From Silicimonas sp. (GTDB taxonomy: Bacteria > Pseudomonadota > Alphaproteobacteria > Rhodobacterales > Rhodobacteraceae), in contig JAJDZT010000143.1 in NCBI GenBank assembly GCA_022824525.1, positions 1 to 64,000 of the forward strand: DNA of 64,000 nt. Reading direction: 5' to 3'. Made by a program: the position numbers and the translations under genes. The notes under the pieces were generated by a model. It searched no databases. It was not told where the DNA came from and saw only the letters and a list, made by a program, of their open reading frames with translations. Of this stretch, positions 57,501 to 64,000 are shown one piece after another; position 1 is the stretch's first letter; every line of letters begins with the position of its first letter.

Positions 57501-57875
57501 GAATTGGTGAAAGAAGCCAAGGCCGTTTTTGCTGCCTATCCTCACGTATTCGGCCGAGAAAGCCTAGCGGAAGTCGAGATCGTCGCTGACATCCCGACAC
57601 TGGGATCGCGGGTTTCCGGAGCAATCGACCGTCTTGTCGTAAGCGACGAACGCGTGCTCGCGGTAGACTTCAAAACCAATACGCTCGTGCCCAAAGTACC
57701 GTATGAGACTCCAATAGGCATTCTCAGACAGATGGGAGCGTATCTTGAGGGGCTCGAGGCGATCTACCCGAACAGGAAAATTGACGTCGCAATTCTTTGG
57801 ACAGAAACCGGGGAGCTTATGGAGCTCCCACACGGGATCGTGAGGGCAGCGTTGCAGGCTGCCACTACATCTTGA
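54564..57875 (+). CDS. addA: Double-strand break repair helicase AddA
   Basis: AddA is the UvrD-type helicase and nuclease of AddAB. The 1103 residues contain motif I ANAGSGKT (23-30), motif Ia CLTYTKAAASEMQ, motif II VDEAQDTSPMQW, motif III FVVGDKKQSIYSFQGAD, motif V VMTVHGAKGLESP, motif VI LLYVAMTRAERW and a C-terminal nuclease with VLAVDFKTNT. Together with addB it forms a complete recombination pair. Start ATG 54564 overlaps addB; the longer frame from 54525 was not used. Confidence 0.96.
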   Translation: MINDATRDQNEAARPDRSTWLTANAGSGKTRVLINRVARLLLNGTEPQNILCLTYTKAAASEMQNRLFKTLGHWAMLDEKRLRQELSQVGEKAPTDLTRARTLFAGAIEAPGGLKIQTIHSFCSKILRQFPLEAGVSPQFDELDERQQQDLLKEVIDDVARLSPGVIERVRFGYSGETLTNLAREICKNAELFSSPRGKEAIFEAFKVAPDQTVEEIASETLTPVDLAFLKSLVPMLGASNKKMDQILAEHLRALPNDTSPEALLAVQNAVLTNDRSKVSSRLITKAIAESPSFAPLAPEFSSICDRVLAAHDDVVRLEAAELASALDEFAHAILPRYAKLKATKGQLDFDDLIRLTKRLLTTRSFEWVLYRLDSRIEHILVDEAQDTSPMQWDVIEALTNEMTSGADDRNRTFFVVGDKKQSIYSFQGADSEGFERRADAFERQLVSGSGLKRRELVHSFRSSSAILRTVDEVFSTQTGAGQPTRHFAFHTEMPGRVDLWPLVPKPAKNDMPPWYDLSNRTIPEDASQQLADAIACQIEELLKTGTIQDESGDWRRITANDFMILVQRRSALFDRIISSCKSRNLPIAGADRLKVGSELAVRDVLALLSFLALPEDDLSLATALRSPLVGWSEQQLFNLAAGRKEKVFLWQEMRNRRTEFAETFQMLTLLRGKVDFLRPFELIDLILTEYGGRSKLLQRLGSDAEDGLDELLNQSLAYERREVPSLTGFLAFAKASDIDVKREAEKGELIRVMTVHGAKGLESPIVILPDTTFSRPRSGQDILEGPEGIPVLPRGKTRSPDVVLSLQADKRQRDEAERDRLLYVAMTRAERWLIVCGTEQTQSSGEKLNWHERIEDGLRSLGADSIQTPTGSGLRFSAGNWSKNVESNEFETTASKDVPEIPEFGRAAQPSTPVILSPSKMGGDKVLVGEPGVASGGARKGRLLHLLLERLPGLQNPLTAATSLLSRGPDTVDKEEVAELVKEAKAVFAAYPHVFGRESLAEVEIVADIPTLGSRVSGAIDRLVVSDERVLAVDFKTNTLVPKVPYETPIGILRQMGAYLEGLEAIYPNRKIDVAILWTETGELMELPHGIVRAALQAATTS

Positions 57876-57929
57876 CGTTGCTGGTTAGCAAACCTACTTT
57901 CCCGATCTCTAACATAAGGGGATTCTGAC

Positions 57930-58250
57930 ATGGCAACTTTCGCCGTCACTGATGACACGTTCGACGCCGAAGTCCGTCAATCCGACGTACCGGTTGTCGT
58001 CGATTTCTGGGCTGAATGGTGCGGGCCTTGCAAGCAAATTGGGCCGGCTCTCGAAGAACTGAGCGACGAATATGCCGGTAAAGTAAAGATCGCGAAGGTC
58101 AACGTGGACGAAAACCCCAATTCGCCTGCGCAGCTCGGCGTGCGTGGCATTCCAGCGCTATTCCTGTTCAAGGATGGCCAGGTTGTTTCAAACAAGACCG
58201 GCGCCGCACCGAAGGCAATGCTCAAAGGCTGGATCGACGAGTCGATTTGA
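57930..58250 (+). CDS. trxA: Thioredoxin
   Basis: The 106-residue protein is a standard thioredoxin 1: [18 protein letters not shown] with redox cysteines 31 and 34, the cis-proline in [12 protein letters not shown], and a C-terminal helix. It reduces protein disulfides in the cytoplasm. AAGGGG precedes the ATG. The position after addA is a familiar alphaproteobacterial order. A strong terminator follows. Confidence 0.97.
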   Translation: MATFAVTDDTFDAEVRQSDVPVVVDFWAEWCGPCKQIGPALEELSDEYAGKVKIAKVNVDENPNSPAQLGVRGIPALFLFKDGQVVSNKTGAAPKAMLKGWIDESI

Positions 58251-58272
58251 TCTGAGGCTACAGTCAAGCCAG

Positions 58273-58299
58273 AGGCGTCCGGATCGGGCGCCTTTTTTT
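58273..58299 (+). terminator. Rho-independent terminator after trxA
   Basis: AGGCGTCCG (58273-58281), loop GAT and CGGGCGCCT (58285-58293) make a 9-bp stem with one G-T pair, running into seven Ts (58293-58299). It ends the tsaE-to-trxA transcription unit. Confidence 0.93.
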
Positions 58300-58355
58300 G
58301 TTGGGTTGCAGTCATAGCAGCCGCCGCTCATATACGCACCAACGGAGGTAATGTT

Positions 58356-58913
58356 ATGGATGACGCGTTTCCCGGCTGGCACGGAACAACAATCATTGGA
58401 GTCCGGAAGGGCGGCAAGGTGGTGATTGCGGGTGACGGTCAGGTCAGCCTTGGCCAAACCGTCATCAAAGGCACAGCTCGGAAGGTTCGCAAGCTGGCGC
58501 CAGGTGGCCACGAGATCGTCGCCGGATTTGCAGGATCGACTGCCGACGCCTTTACACTTCTTGAGCGTCTCGAAACCAAGCTCGAAGCGACGCCCGGCCA
58601 GCTCCAGCGGGCCTGCGTTGAACTCGCGAAAGATTGGCGTACCGACAAGTATCTTCAGAAGCTCGAAGCATTTCTGATCGTCACCGACGGAAGTGGCCTT
58701 TATGTGGTTACCGGGGCAGGGGATGTGCTTGAACCGGAGCATGACGTTACCGCCATTGGTTCTGGCGGCAACTACGCTCTCGCGGCAGCGCGCGCCATGA
58801 TGGAAAGTGAGCTTGATGCTGAAGAAGTTGCGCGACGGGCCATGGCCATTGCGGCAGATATTTGTGTTTACACAAACGGCAATCTTACTGTCGAGGCTCT
58901 TGAAGGCGCATGA
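58356..58913 (+). CDS. hslV: ATP-dependent protease proteolytic subunit HslV
   Basis: HslV is the proteasome-like peptidase chamber that works with HslU. The 185-residue protein has a short propeptide ending WHG; Thr11 of [10 protein letters not shown] becomes the N-terminal nucleophile. Further hallmarks are [49 protein letters not shown] and [17 protein letters not shown] lies 8 bases before the ATG. hslU follows after 82 bp. Confidence 0.97.
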   Translation: MDDAFPGWHGTTIIGVRKGGKVVIAGDGQVSLGQTVIKGTARKVRKLAPGGHEIVAGFAGSTADAFTLLERLETKLEATPGQLQRACVELAKDWRTDKYLQKLEAFLIVTDGSGLYVVTGAGDVLEPEHDVTAIGSGGNYALAAARAMMESELDAEEVARRAMAIAADICVYTNGNLTVEALEGA

Positions 58914-58995
58914 AACCGCAATCGCGCCTTGGTGTGACGCGATTTTCCTGCGTCTGCGATTGCCGCGCACTCAAACGATGACTAGTTAGCCGATC

Positions 58996-60306
58996 ATGAC
59001 AGAACTTACCCCTCGCGAAATCGTCTCGGAGCTTGATCGCTTCATTGTTGGCCAAAAGGACGCCAAGCGCGCCGTTGCCGTTGCCCTGCGCAATCGCTGG
59101 AGACGAAAGCAACTTTCCGACGATCTGCGAGACGAGGTGTATCCGAAGAATATTCTGATGATTGGCCCAACCGGCGTCGGCAAAACCGAAATTTCTCGAC
59201 GACTGGCGAAACTTGCCCGTGCTCCTTTCCTCAAAGTCGAGGCAACCAAGTTCACGGAAGTCGGATATGTTGGACGGGATGTCGAACAAATCATTCGTGA
59301 TTTGGTTGAGGCCGCCATAACCATGACCCGCGAGCACATGCGCGAGGACGTGAAAGCAAATGCCCAGCGCGCCGCGGAAGACCGGGTGCTAGCGGCAATC
59401 GCGGGCGAGGGCGCACGCGAACAAACACGCGAAATGTTTCGTGAGAAACTCAAGCGTGGTGAGCTTGATGACACCATCATCGAACTAGAACTTCGCGATC
59501 AATCCAACCCGCTGCAAGGCATGGAAATACCGGGCATGCCGCCAGGGCAGGGCGGTATGGCCATGGATTTAGGGGCGTTGTTTGGAAAAGGATTTGGGGG
59601 GCGAACCGTAAAGAAACGCATGTCGGTCGCTCAAAGCTACGAAGTGCTGATTGGAGAAGAGGCCGACAAGCTTCTCGACGATGAAACCGTGACGAAGTCG
59701 GCATTGGACGCCGTCCAGCAGAATGGGATCGTTTTTCTGGACGAGATTGACAAAGTGACGGCGCGCTCAGAAACGCGCGGTGCCGATGTTTCCAGGGAAG
59801 GGGTGCAGAGGGACCTTTTGCCTTTGATTGAAGGCACTACGGTCTCGACAAAATATGGCCCGGTGAAAACCGACCATGTCTTGTTTATCGCGTCTGGAGC
59901 TTTCCATATCGCCAAACCATCAGACCTTCTTCCGGAACTTCAGGGTCGCCTGCCAATCCGCGTCAATTTACGCGCGCTGACCGAAGAAGACTTTGTGCGG
60001 ATCTTGACGGAAACCGACAACGCCTTGACCCGTCAGTATACCGCCTTGATGGGTACAGAAGAGGTTACGGTAACCTTCACCGAAGATGGTATTGCTGCAC
60101 TTGCGAAAATGGCTGCTGACGTAAACCAGACAGTTGAAAATATTGGTGCGCGGCGTCTCTACACGGTGCTTGAGCGTGTTTTCGAAGAGCTCTCCTTTTC
60201 CGCTCCTGATCGTTCCGGAGAGACAGTCACGGTAGACGCCAAGTTTGTCGAAGACAATCTTGGGGAACTAGGCAAAGGCTCCGATATGAGCCGATACATG
60301 CTCTAA
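58996..60306 (+). CDS. hslU: ATP-dependent protease ATPase subunit HslU
   Basis: HslU is the AAA+ unfoldase that feeds HslV. The 436 residues include [17 protein letters not shown], Walker [12 protein letters not shown] (56-66), the pore motif [10 protein letters not shown], Walker [10 protein letters not shown], the sensor-2 region [17 protein letters not shown] and a C-terminus ending SRYML, close to the RYIL tail that inserts into HslV. The intermediate (I) domain is present. The ribosome binding site is weak. Confidence 0.98.
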   Translation: MTELTPREIVSELDRFIVGQKDAKRAVAVALRNRWRRKQLSDDLRDEVYPKNILMIGPTGVGKTEISRRLAKLARAPFLKVEATKFTEVGYVGRDVEQIIRDLVEAAITMTREHMREDVKANAQRAAEDRVLAAIAGEGAREQTREMFREKLKRGELDDTIIELELRDQSNPLQGMEIPGMPPGQGGMAMDLGALFGKGFGGRTVKKRMSVAQSYEVLIGEEADKLLDDETVTKSALDAVQQNGIVFLDEIDKVTARSETRGADVSREGVQRDLLPLIEGTTVSTKYGPVKTDHVLFIASGAFHIAKPSDLLPELQGRLPIRVNLRALTEEDFVRILTETDNALTRQYTALMGTEEVTVTFTEDGIAALAKMAADVNQTVENIGARRLYTVLERVFEELSFSAPDRSGETVTVDAKFVEDNLGELGKGSDMSRYML

Positions 60307-60408
60307 CCGCCGCTTTCAGAATGTGAATATTTGGGAAGCGCCTGACTAGATTGATAGGGTTCATCTTTCGCTCTTCCCATTATCCGAAAACAGGCAGAGA
60401 CAAGTCGT

Positions 60409-61647
60409 ATGTCTGGCCTTCGCTTCATCCGTGAGAACCTTAAATTTCTCAGTGCCGGGATTCTGCTAACTCTCAACTCCAGCTTCGGGCAAACGTTCTT
60501 CATTTCAATTTTTGCCGCTCAGATCATGGCTGAGTTCTCGCTTACGAATGGGGAGTGGGGTCTCCTCTACACACTAGGCACCACAGCATCCGCCATCGTG
60601 ATGTTCTGGGCGGGCGTCTTGACGGATCGGTTTCGCGCAAGGCTACTTGCCTGCTTTGTGATGCCGGGTCTCGCGCTCACATGTGTTGCAATGGGCGCGA
60701 ATGGTAGCGTGATCGGCTTGCTGTTGATTGTCTTTCTTTTGCGGCTCCTTGGGCAGGGAATGATATTCCAGCTTGCAAGCGTTTCGATGGCCCGATGGTT
60801 TACGGGTCGTCGCGGGCTGGCCCTTTCTGTGAGCGGTTTGGGTTTCTGGGCGGGACAGGCCGTTCTTCCAGTAGTCTTTGCGGCACTCCTTCTCACACTA
60901 AACTGGCACACGCTTTGGTACTTGGCCGGAGCATTTGTCCTGATGTGTTTCCCGATAGTTTTATGGCTGCTCACGCAAGAACGAACGCCAAGTTCTCTGG
61001 CGGAAGAAGCGCAATCACTCGGCATGGGCGGGCGTCACTGGACACGCAGAGAAGTCGTAACATCGCAACTTTTCTTGATGCTTGTTCCACTCCTTGTCGG
61101 TCTATCCGCCTGGGGCACAGCACTGTTTTTTCAGCAGGTTCATATTGCCGAGGTGAAGGGCTGGCCGCTGGTCGATTATCTCGCGCTCATTCCTCTTATG
61201 ACAGTGGTGTCGGTCGTAACGACCTTGATTACCGGTGCGTTGGTTGACCGTTTTGGTTCTGGGCGGCTTCTGCAGATCTTTCCTCTGTCGTCGATCCTAA
61301 GTTTTCTCATTCTCGCACAAGCGGACCATTTGGGGACTGCGGCGATTGCCTTCGCCATCGTTGGCGTCTCATCCGGCATGCAAGCGACACTAATTACGGC
61401 ATTCTGGGCGGAGTATTTTGGCACGCGGCATATCGGCGCCATAAAGGCAGCGGCGATGAGCATCGTGGTATTTGGCTCGGCCATTGGGCCCGGCGTCAGC
61501 GGTCTTGCTATTGATTTCGGATATCCATTTCCAGTCCAGCTTGTCTGGTATGCGGCTTACTTTGCTGGGTCGATGATACTCGTGTGGATCGCCGTAGAGC
61601 GCGCGCGCCGCGAACTACCGGCGAAGATAAACATAGAGAGCACCTGA
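60409..61647 (+). CDS. Major facilitator superfamily transporter
   Basis: The 412-residue protein has twelve hydrophobic segments in two halves, with the MFS loop 2-3 motif GVLTDRFRARLL (about 64-75) and its counterpart GALVDRFGSGRLL in the second half. RWFTGRRGLALSVSGLG is like other Rhodobacterales MFS carriers of the oxalate/formate or monocarboxylate type. The transported compound is unknown. Its 3' end overlaps the smr gene, convergent, by 33 bp. Confidence 0.92.
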   Translation: MSGLRFIRENLKFLSAGILLTLNSSFGQTFFISIFAAQIMAEFSLTNGEWGLLYTLGTTASAIVMFWAGVLTDRFRARLLACFVMPGLALTCVAMGANGSVIGLLLIVFLLRLLGQGMIFQLASVSMARWFTGRRGLALSVSGLGFWAGQAVLPVVFAALLLTLNWHTLWYLAGAFVLMCFPIVLWLLTQERTPSSLAEEAQSLGMGGRHWTRREVVTSQLFLMLVPLLVGLSAWGTALFFQQVHIAEVKGWPLVDYLALIPLMTVVSVVTTLITGALVDRFGSGRLLQIFPLSSILSFLILAQADHLGTAAIAFAIVGVSSGMQATLITAFWAEYFGTRHIGAIKAAAMSIVVFGSAIGPGVSGLAIDFGYPFPVQLVWYAAYFAGSMILVWIAVERARRELPAKINIEST

Positions 61648-62172
61648 ACCGCCATGCCTTTGGTGGGCCGTTGTCGTTTGAAGAACGATTTGGCGAAGCG
61701 GCGGTTGTTCCAGCCATGTGGGCACCTGCCTCTTCAGAATTCCTGTCGGTTGCGGGATCGGATCATGGTTTTGGCTTCGACCCCCCTTGCCGGTAATCAC
61801 CAGAACCAGGCGTTTTCCTTCAGCGTGGGACCTCAACAAGAACGCGAGGAGCGCGGAATGTGCCAGATCAACAGTCATGCCGTGAAGATCGATGCGCGCT
61901 TCAGGCGCAGACTTTCCCCGTTTCATTCGAGCAAAGGTCTTGCGGTCCATTCGTAGAGGGTGATCTGGCGGTTGTATTCGTGTTTCTGTGGCTGTTGTGA
62001 CAGCCCGTTCGCCGATACGAAATTTCGGGATGGATGTAGCAACCTTTTGAGGTTGTGGCTTCTGAATTGGCCGTTCGATCGCCGCTCTCGAGGAAATCGG
62101 TGTGGCCGTGTCTGCTACTTTCTTCCAGAGTTTTTCTTCTTCTGCGCTAAGTCTGCGGCCCTTTTTCGTCAT
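61615..62172 (-). CDS. Smr-domain protein
   Basis: The 185-residue protein has a basic N-terminal half and a C-terminal Smr domain with RIDLHGMTVDLAHSALLAFL (DLHG, about 93-96), LVITGKGG and the ending GSGALYVYLRR. Smr domains, as in MutS2, can nick or bind nucleic acid; members of this free-standing type have been linked to RNA quality control. It starts within the mltA stop (ATGA on the minus strand), so the two are co-translated, and belongs to the timA-mltA-smr unit. Confidence 0.93.
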   Translation of the reverse strand: MTKKGRRLSAEEEKLWKKVADTATPISSRAAIERPIQKPQPQKVATSIPKFRIGERAVTTATETRIQPPDHPLRMDRKTFARMKRGKSAPEARIDLHGMTVDLAHSALLAFLLRSHAEGKRLVLVITGKGGRSQNHDPIPQPTGILKRQVPTWLEQPPLRQIVLQTTTAHQRHGGSGALYVYLRR

Positions 62173-63191
62173 TGACCTGCATCTACCAGAGACAATGCGT
62201 CTTCAATCGGCAAAAGAACGACCATCCTGCCACCGTCGCGAATGCGTCCCGCCTCTTTTCCAGCGTCTTCACCTGTACCGTAAAAAATATCTGCACGCTG
62301 TGCTCCATTGATGGCGGCACCCGTGTCTTGTGCAACCATCAGCCTACGGAACGGTTTCGCTCCGGCTTTCTCCAACCAAACAGGGGCGCCTAGAGGAACG
62401 AATTCGGGATCGACTGCAACGCTTCGGCCAGCCGTGACTGATCTGTTCATCGCACCCAAGGGACCCTTCTTTGGATCCACCTGGCTGACTTCCCTGAAGA
62501 AAACATAAGACGGGTTGTGGTTTAGAAGATCTGCGCCCTCAGACGGATTGTTTTCTACCCAGTTTCGAATGACCTGCGCCGAAACCTGATGCTCCTGAAA
62601 AATCCCACGGCGCACAAGCTCTTGGCCAATTGATCGATAAGGATGACCGTTCTTTCCGCCATACCCGACCCGCATTGCGCCGCCTTCATTCAGCATCACG
62701 CGACCAGAGCCCTGAATCTGAAGGAAAAATTTATCAACTTCGTTCTGCAACCAAACCAGTTCAAGATCACGGTTTTCAAGAATACCGGTTTCCGAGAGCT
62801 CTTCACGTGTGAGCCATGGGCCACTGGCGGGCGCATCATCTGGAAGTCGATACAGCGGGACGTTAAAACGTGCGTTCTGTTTTCGAGACCCGATCAATTC
62901 CGGTTCGTAGTATCCAGTGAAAAGTGGCTCTTCTCCGTCGGTGATCAAAACCGGCTTGAACATGCGCTCAAAAAAATCGCGAGCATCGTCGGTCTGACCA
63001 GCAAACTTGCATATGGCTGGCCAGTCGCTTTCCGTCAGATCACGACAAGTTTCGGTAAAGACCTCAAGGGCGGCCTGATGGTCATCATCGGGCCAACCGT
63101 TAAGGTCGGCCCAATCAAGAAGTTGAGCGCCGGCATGTGCGGAACTGGTCAAGGACGCCACCACGGCCAATGTCGCTAGAGGCGTGCGCAA
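62169..63191 (-). CDS. mltA: Membrane-bound lytic murein transglycosylase A
   Basis: MltA cuts glycan strands of peptidoglycan, leaving 1,6-anhydroMurNAc ends. The 340-residue protein has a signal peptide (LATLAVVASLTSSAHA), the barwin-like MltA domain with FTGYYEPELIGS, LQIQGSGRVML, GYGGKNGHPYRSIG, and the 3D domain MVAQDTGAAINGAQRADIFYG which holds the catalytic aspartate. No lipobox is seen, so it may be periplasmic rather than a lipoprotein. It lies 2 bp after timA. Anhydro-sugars it makes could feed AmgK/MurU recycling. Confidence 0.95.
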   Translation of the reverse strand: MRTPLATLAVVASLTSSAHAGAQLLDWADLNGWPDDDHQAALEVFTETCRDLTESDWPAICKFAGQTDDARDFFERMFKPVLITDGEEPLFTGYYEPELIGSRKQNARFNVPLYRLPDDAPASGPWLTREELSETGILENRDLELVWLQNEVDKFFLQIQGSGRVMLNEGGAMRVGYGGKNGHPYRSIGQELVRRGIFQEHQVSAQVIRNWVENNPSEGADLLNHNPSYVFFREVSQVDPKKGPLGAMNRSVTAGRSVAVDPEFVPLGAPVWLEKAGAKPFRRLMVAQDTGAAINGAQRADIFYGTGEDAGKEAGRIRDGGRMVVLLPIEDALSLVDAGQ

Positions 63192-63193
63192 GG

Positions 63194-63856
63194 TTACTCA
63201 CCAGTGGCAACAAGCTGCCAGTTCGGGTCGTCGGATCCCATTTTCCGCGCGAACGTCCAGACGTCGCGCTGACGCTTGATTTCTGTAGGATCGCCTTCGA
63301 TTACCTCGCCGTCTGCGTTCTTAACAACAGAGGTAAGTTCACCAACAAATTTCACGGTGACTTCGCCTTCAGAAGTGGAACGATCAAAGTCCGCCTCCTT
63401 CAAGGAAATCTCGCGGACACCAACGAAGTTTGCCTCCACAGTAAGGTTCTGTTCGTTCCGCATATCGATGACAGACTGAAAGCTTTCTGCAACTTCCTCT
63501 GACAGGAAGTCTTTCACGCTCGACAGGTCACCCGACTCGAACGCCATAAGGATCATTTCGTAGGCACCACGCGAGCCTTCAAGGAAGGCACCGACCTGAA
63601 ATCCCGGCTCGGCCATTTTCATGGCAGCCAAGGCTTTGGCGCTGTTTGACCCATCTTCGACATGATCGGTGATGTCGTGATCAGGGCCGCCTTCAATGAC
63701 GTCGAATTCGGGGCGACGGGACGTTCGTCCCTTCGCCGGTCCAGCAACGGGCGGTTTTTCAAAACCTTCGCGTGTTCCGAGGACACTGCGCAGGCGAAGG
63801 ATCAGGAAGACTGCAATGCCTGCCAAAACCAGAAGTTGGATCAGGGAAGAACTCAT
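63194..63856 (-). CDS. timA: Tim44-like protein TimA
   Basis: The 220-residue protein has one N-terminal membrane helix (LIQLLVLAGIAVFLILRL), a charged linker, and a Tim44-like domain from about residue 85 (FLEGSRGAYEMILMAFESGDLSSVKDFLSEEV, shown only in part by its start FLEGSRGAY and VKDFLSEEV) to the end with VWTFARKMGSDDPNWQLV. TimA is the alphaproteobacterial relative of mitochondrial Tim44 and is found in this exact neighbourhood. It leads the timA-mltA-smr unit and is divergent from fxsA. Confidence 0.93.
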   Translation of the reverse strand: MSSSLIQLLVLAGIAVFLILRLRSVLGTREGFEKPPVAGPAKGRTSRRPEFDVIEGGPDHDITDHVEDGSNSAKALAAMKMAEPGFQVGAFLEGSRGAYEMILMAFESGDLSSVKDFLSEEVAESFQSVIDMRNEQNLTVEANFVGVREISLKEADFDRSTSEGEVTVKFVGELTSVVKNADGEVIEGDPTEIKRQRDVWTFARKMGSDDPNWQLVATGE

Positions 63857-63952
63857 TTATTATCTCGAGCCTTGGGTTTCCGGGCGTTCGGGCACATATG
63901 TAGGGTGGGTTGGGCATTGAGTCCACTGGACGCCCTGACGCAAGAGGATGAA

Positions 63953-64000
63953 ATGCGCCTGTTTTTACTCTTTCTGCTCGTTCCGTTGATCGAAATCGCA
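63953..64000 (+). CDS. fxsA: FxsA-family membrane protein, 5' end only
   Basis: The last 48 bases encode 16 residues, MRLFLLFLLVPLIEIA, with GAGG before the ATG; the gene runs off the window. The LFLLFLLVPLIEI start is typical of FxsA cytoplasmic-membrane proteins, and fxsA divergent from timA is a known alphaproteobacterial order. Only the first membrane helix is visible. Confidence 0.8.
   Translation, partial: MRLFLLFLLVPLIEIA

Overview
The window is chromosomal DNA from an alphaproteobacterium, most probably a marine Rhodobacterales (Roseobacter-group) species. The evidence is the set of gene neighbourhoods: ubiA beside rsmE; the heme cluster hemD-mic60-hemY divergent from tsaD-gpsA; regA/regB; tsaE-amgK-murU-addB-addA-trxA; hslV-hslU; and the timA-mltA-smr group divergent from fxsA. 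Gene density is high, coding DNA is moderately GC-rich by eye, many genes overlap as ATGA or TGATG, and there is no prophage, CRISPR array or rRNA. Genus and species cannot be set from this sequence alone.

Layout. 1-138: right end of an IS5-type insertion sequence that has removed the 3' end of rsmE. 0.8-13.8 kb: housekeeping and small conserved genes (ubiA, an OmpA protein, a KDG-type sugar kinase, a TVP38/DedA membrane protein, gyrB, aroQ, trhO, pncA, icd), followed by tRNA-Thr(CGU). 14.0-26.1 kb: the most distinctive region, a signalling locus with two divergent, paralogous transmembrane Ser/Thr kinases, an FHA protein, a PP2C phosphatase, a dynamin-like protein that has lost its P-loop, a small secreted protein, a PstS-like/OmpA fusion and an exported PilJ-PilJ-Cache protein. 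Strong hairpin terminators follow the second kinase gene and the last gene. 26.3-33.6 kb: a LacI-controlled sugar or glycoside ABC importer operon that includes an MGH1/GH63-like glycoside hydrolase; both permeases carry unusual extra segments. A second copy of the likely operator lies before an L,D-transpeptidase gene at 33.7 kb. 34-44 kb: heme/mitofilin genes, tsaD-gpsA-EVE-glycerate kinase, a formate/nitrite-type channel and ahcY with a structured leader. 44.7-49.6 kb: HD hydrolase, GNAT, RegA/RegB redox two-component pair, and a DivL-like PAS protein without kinase domains. 49.6-64 kb: tRNA modification, cell-wall recycling, AddAB recombination, thioredoxin, HslVU, an MFS carrier, Smr, MltA, TimA and the start of fxsA.

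How the parts fit. The 14-26 kb locus has everything needed for envelope-to-cytoplasm phospho-signalling: exported ligand-binding or peptidoglycan-binding sensors, transmembrane kinases with PDZ-like outer domains, a phosphatase to reverse the reaction, an FHA reader, and a pseudo-GTPase as a possible effector or scaffold. No type VI secretion genes accompany it. This is the best candidate for an undescribed system in the window. All functions are read from motifs and context; nothing was tested by database search.
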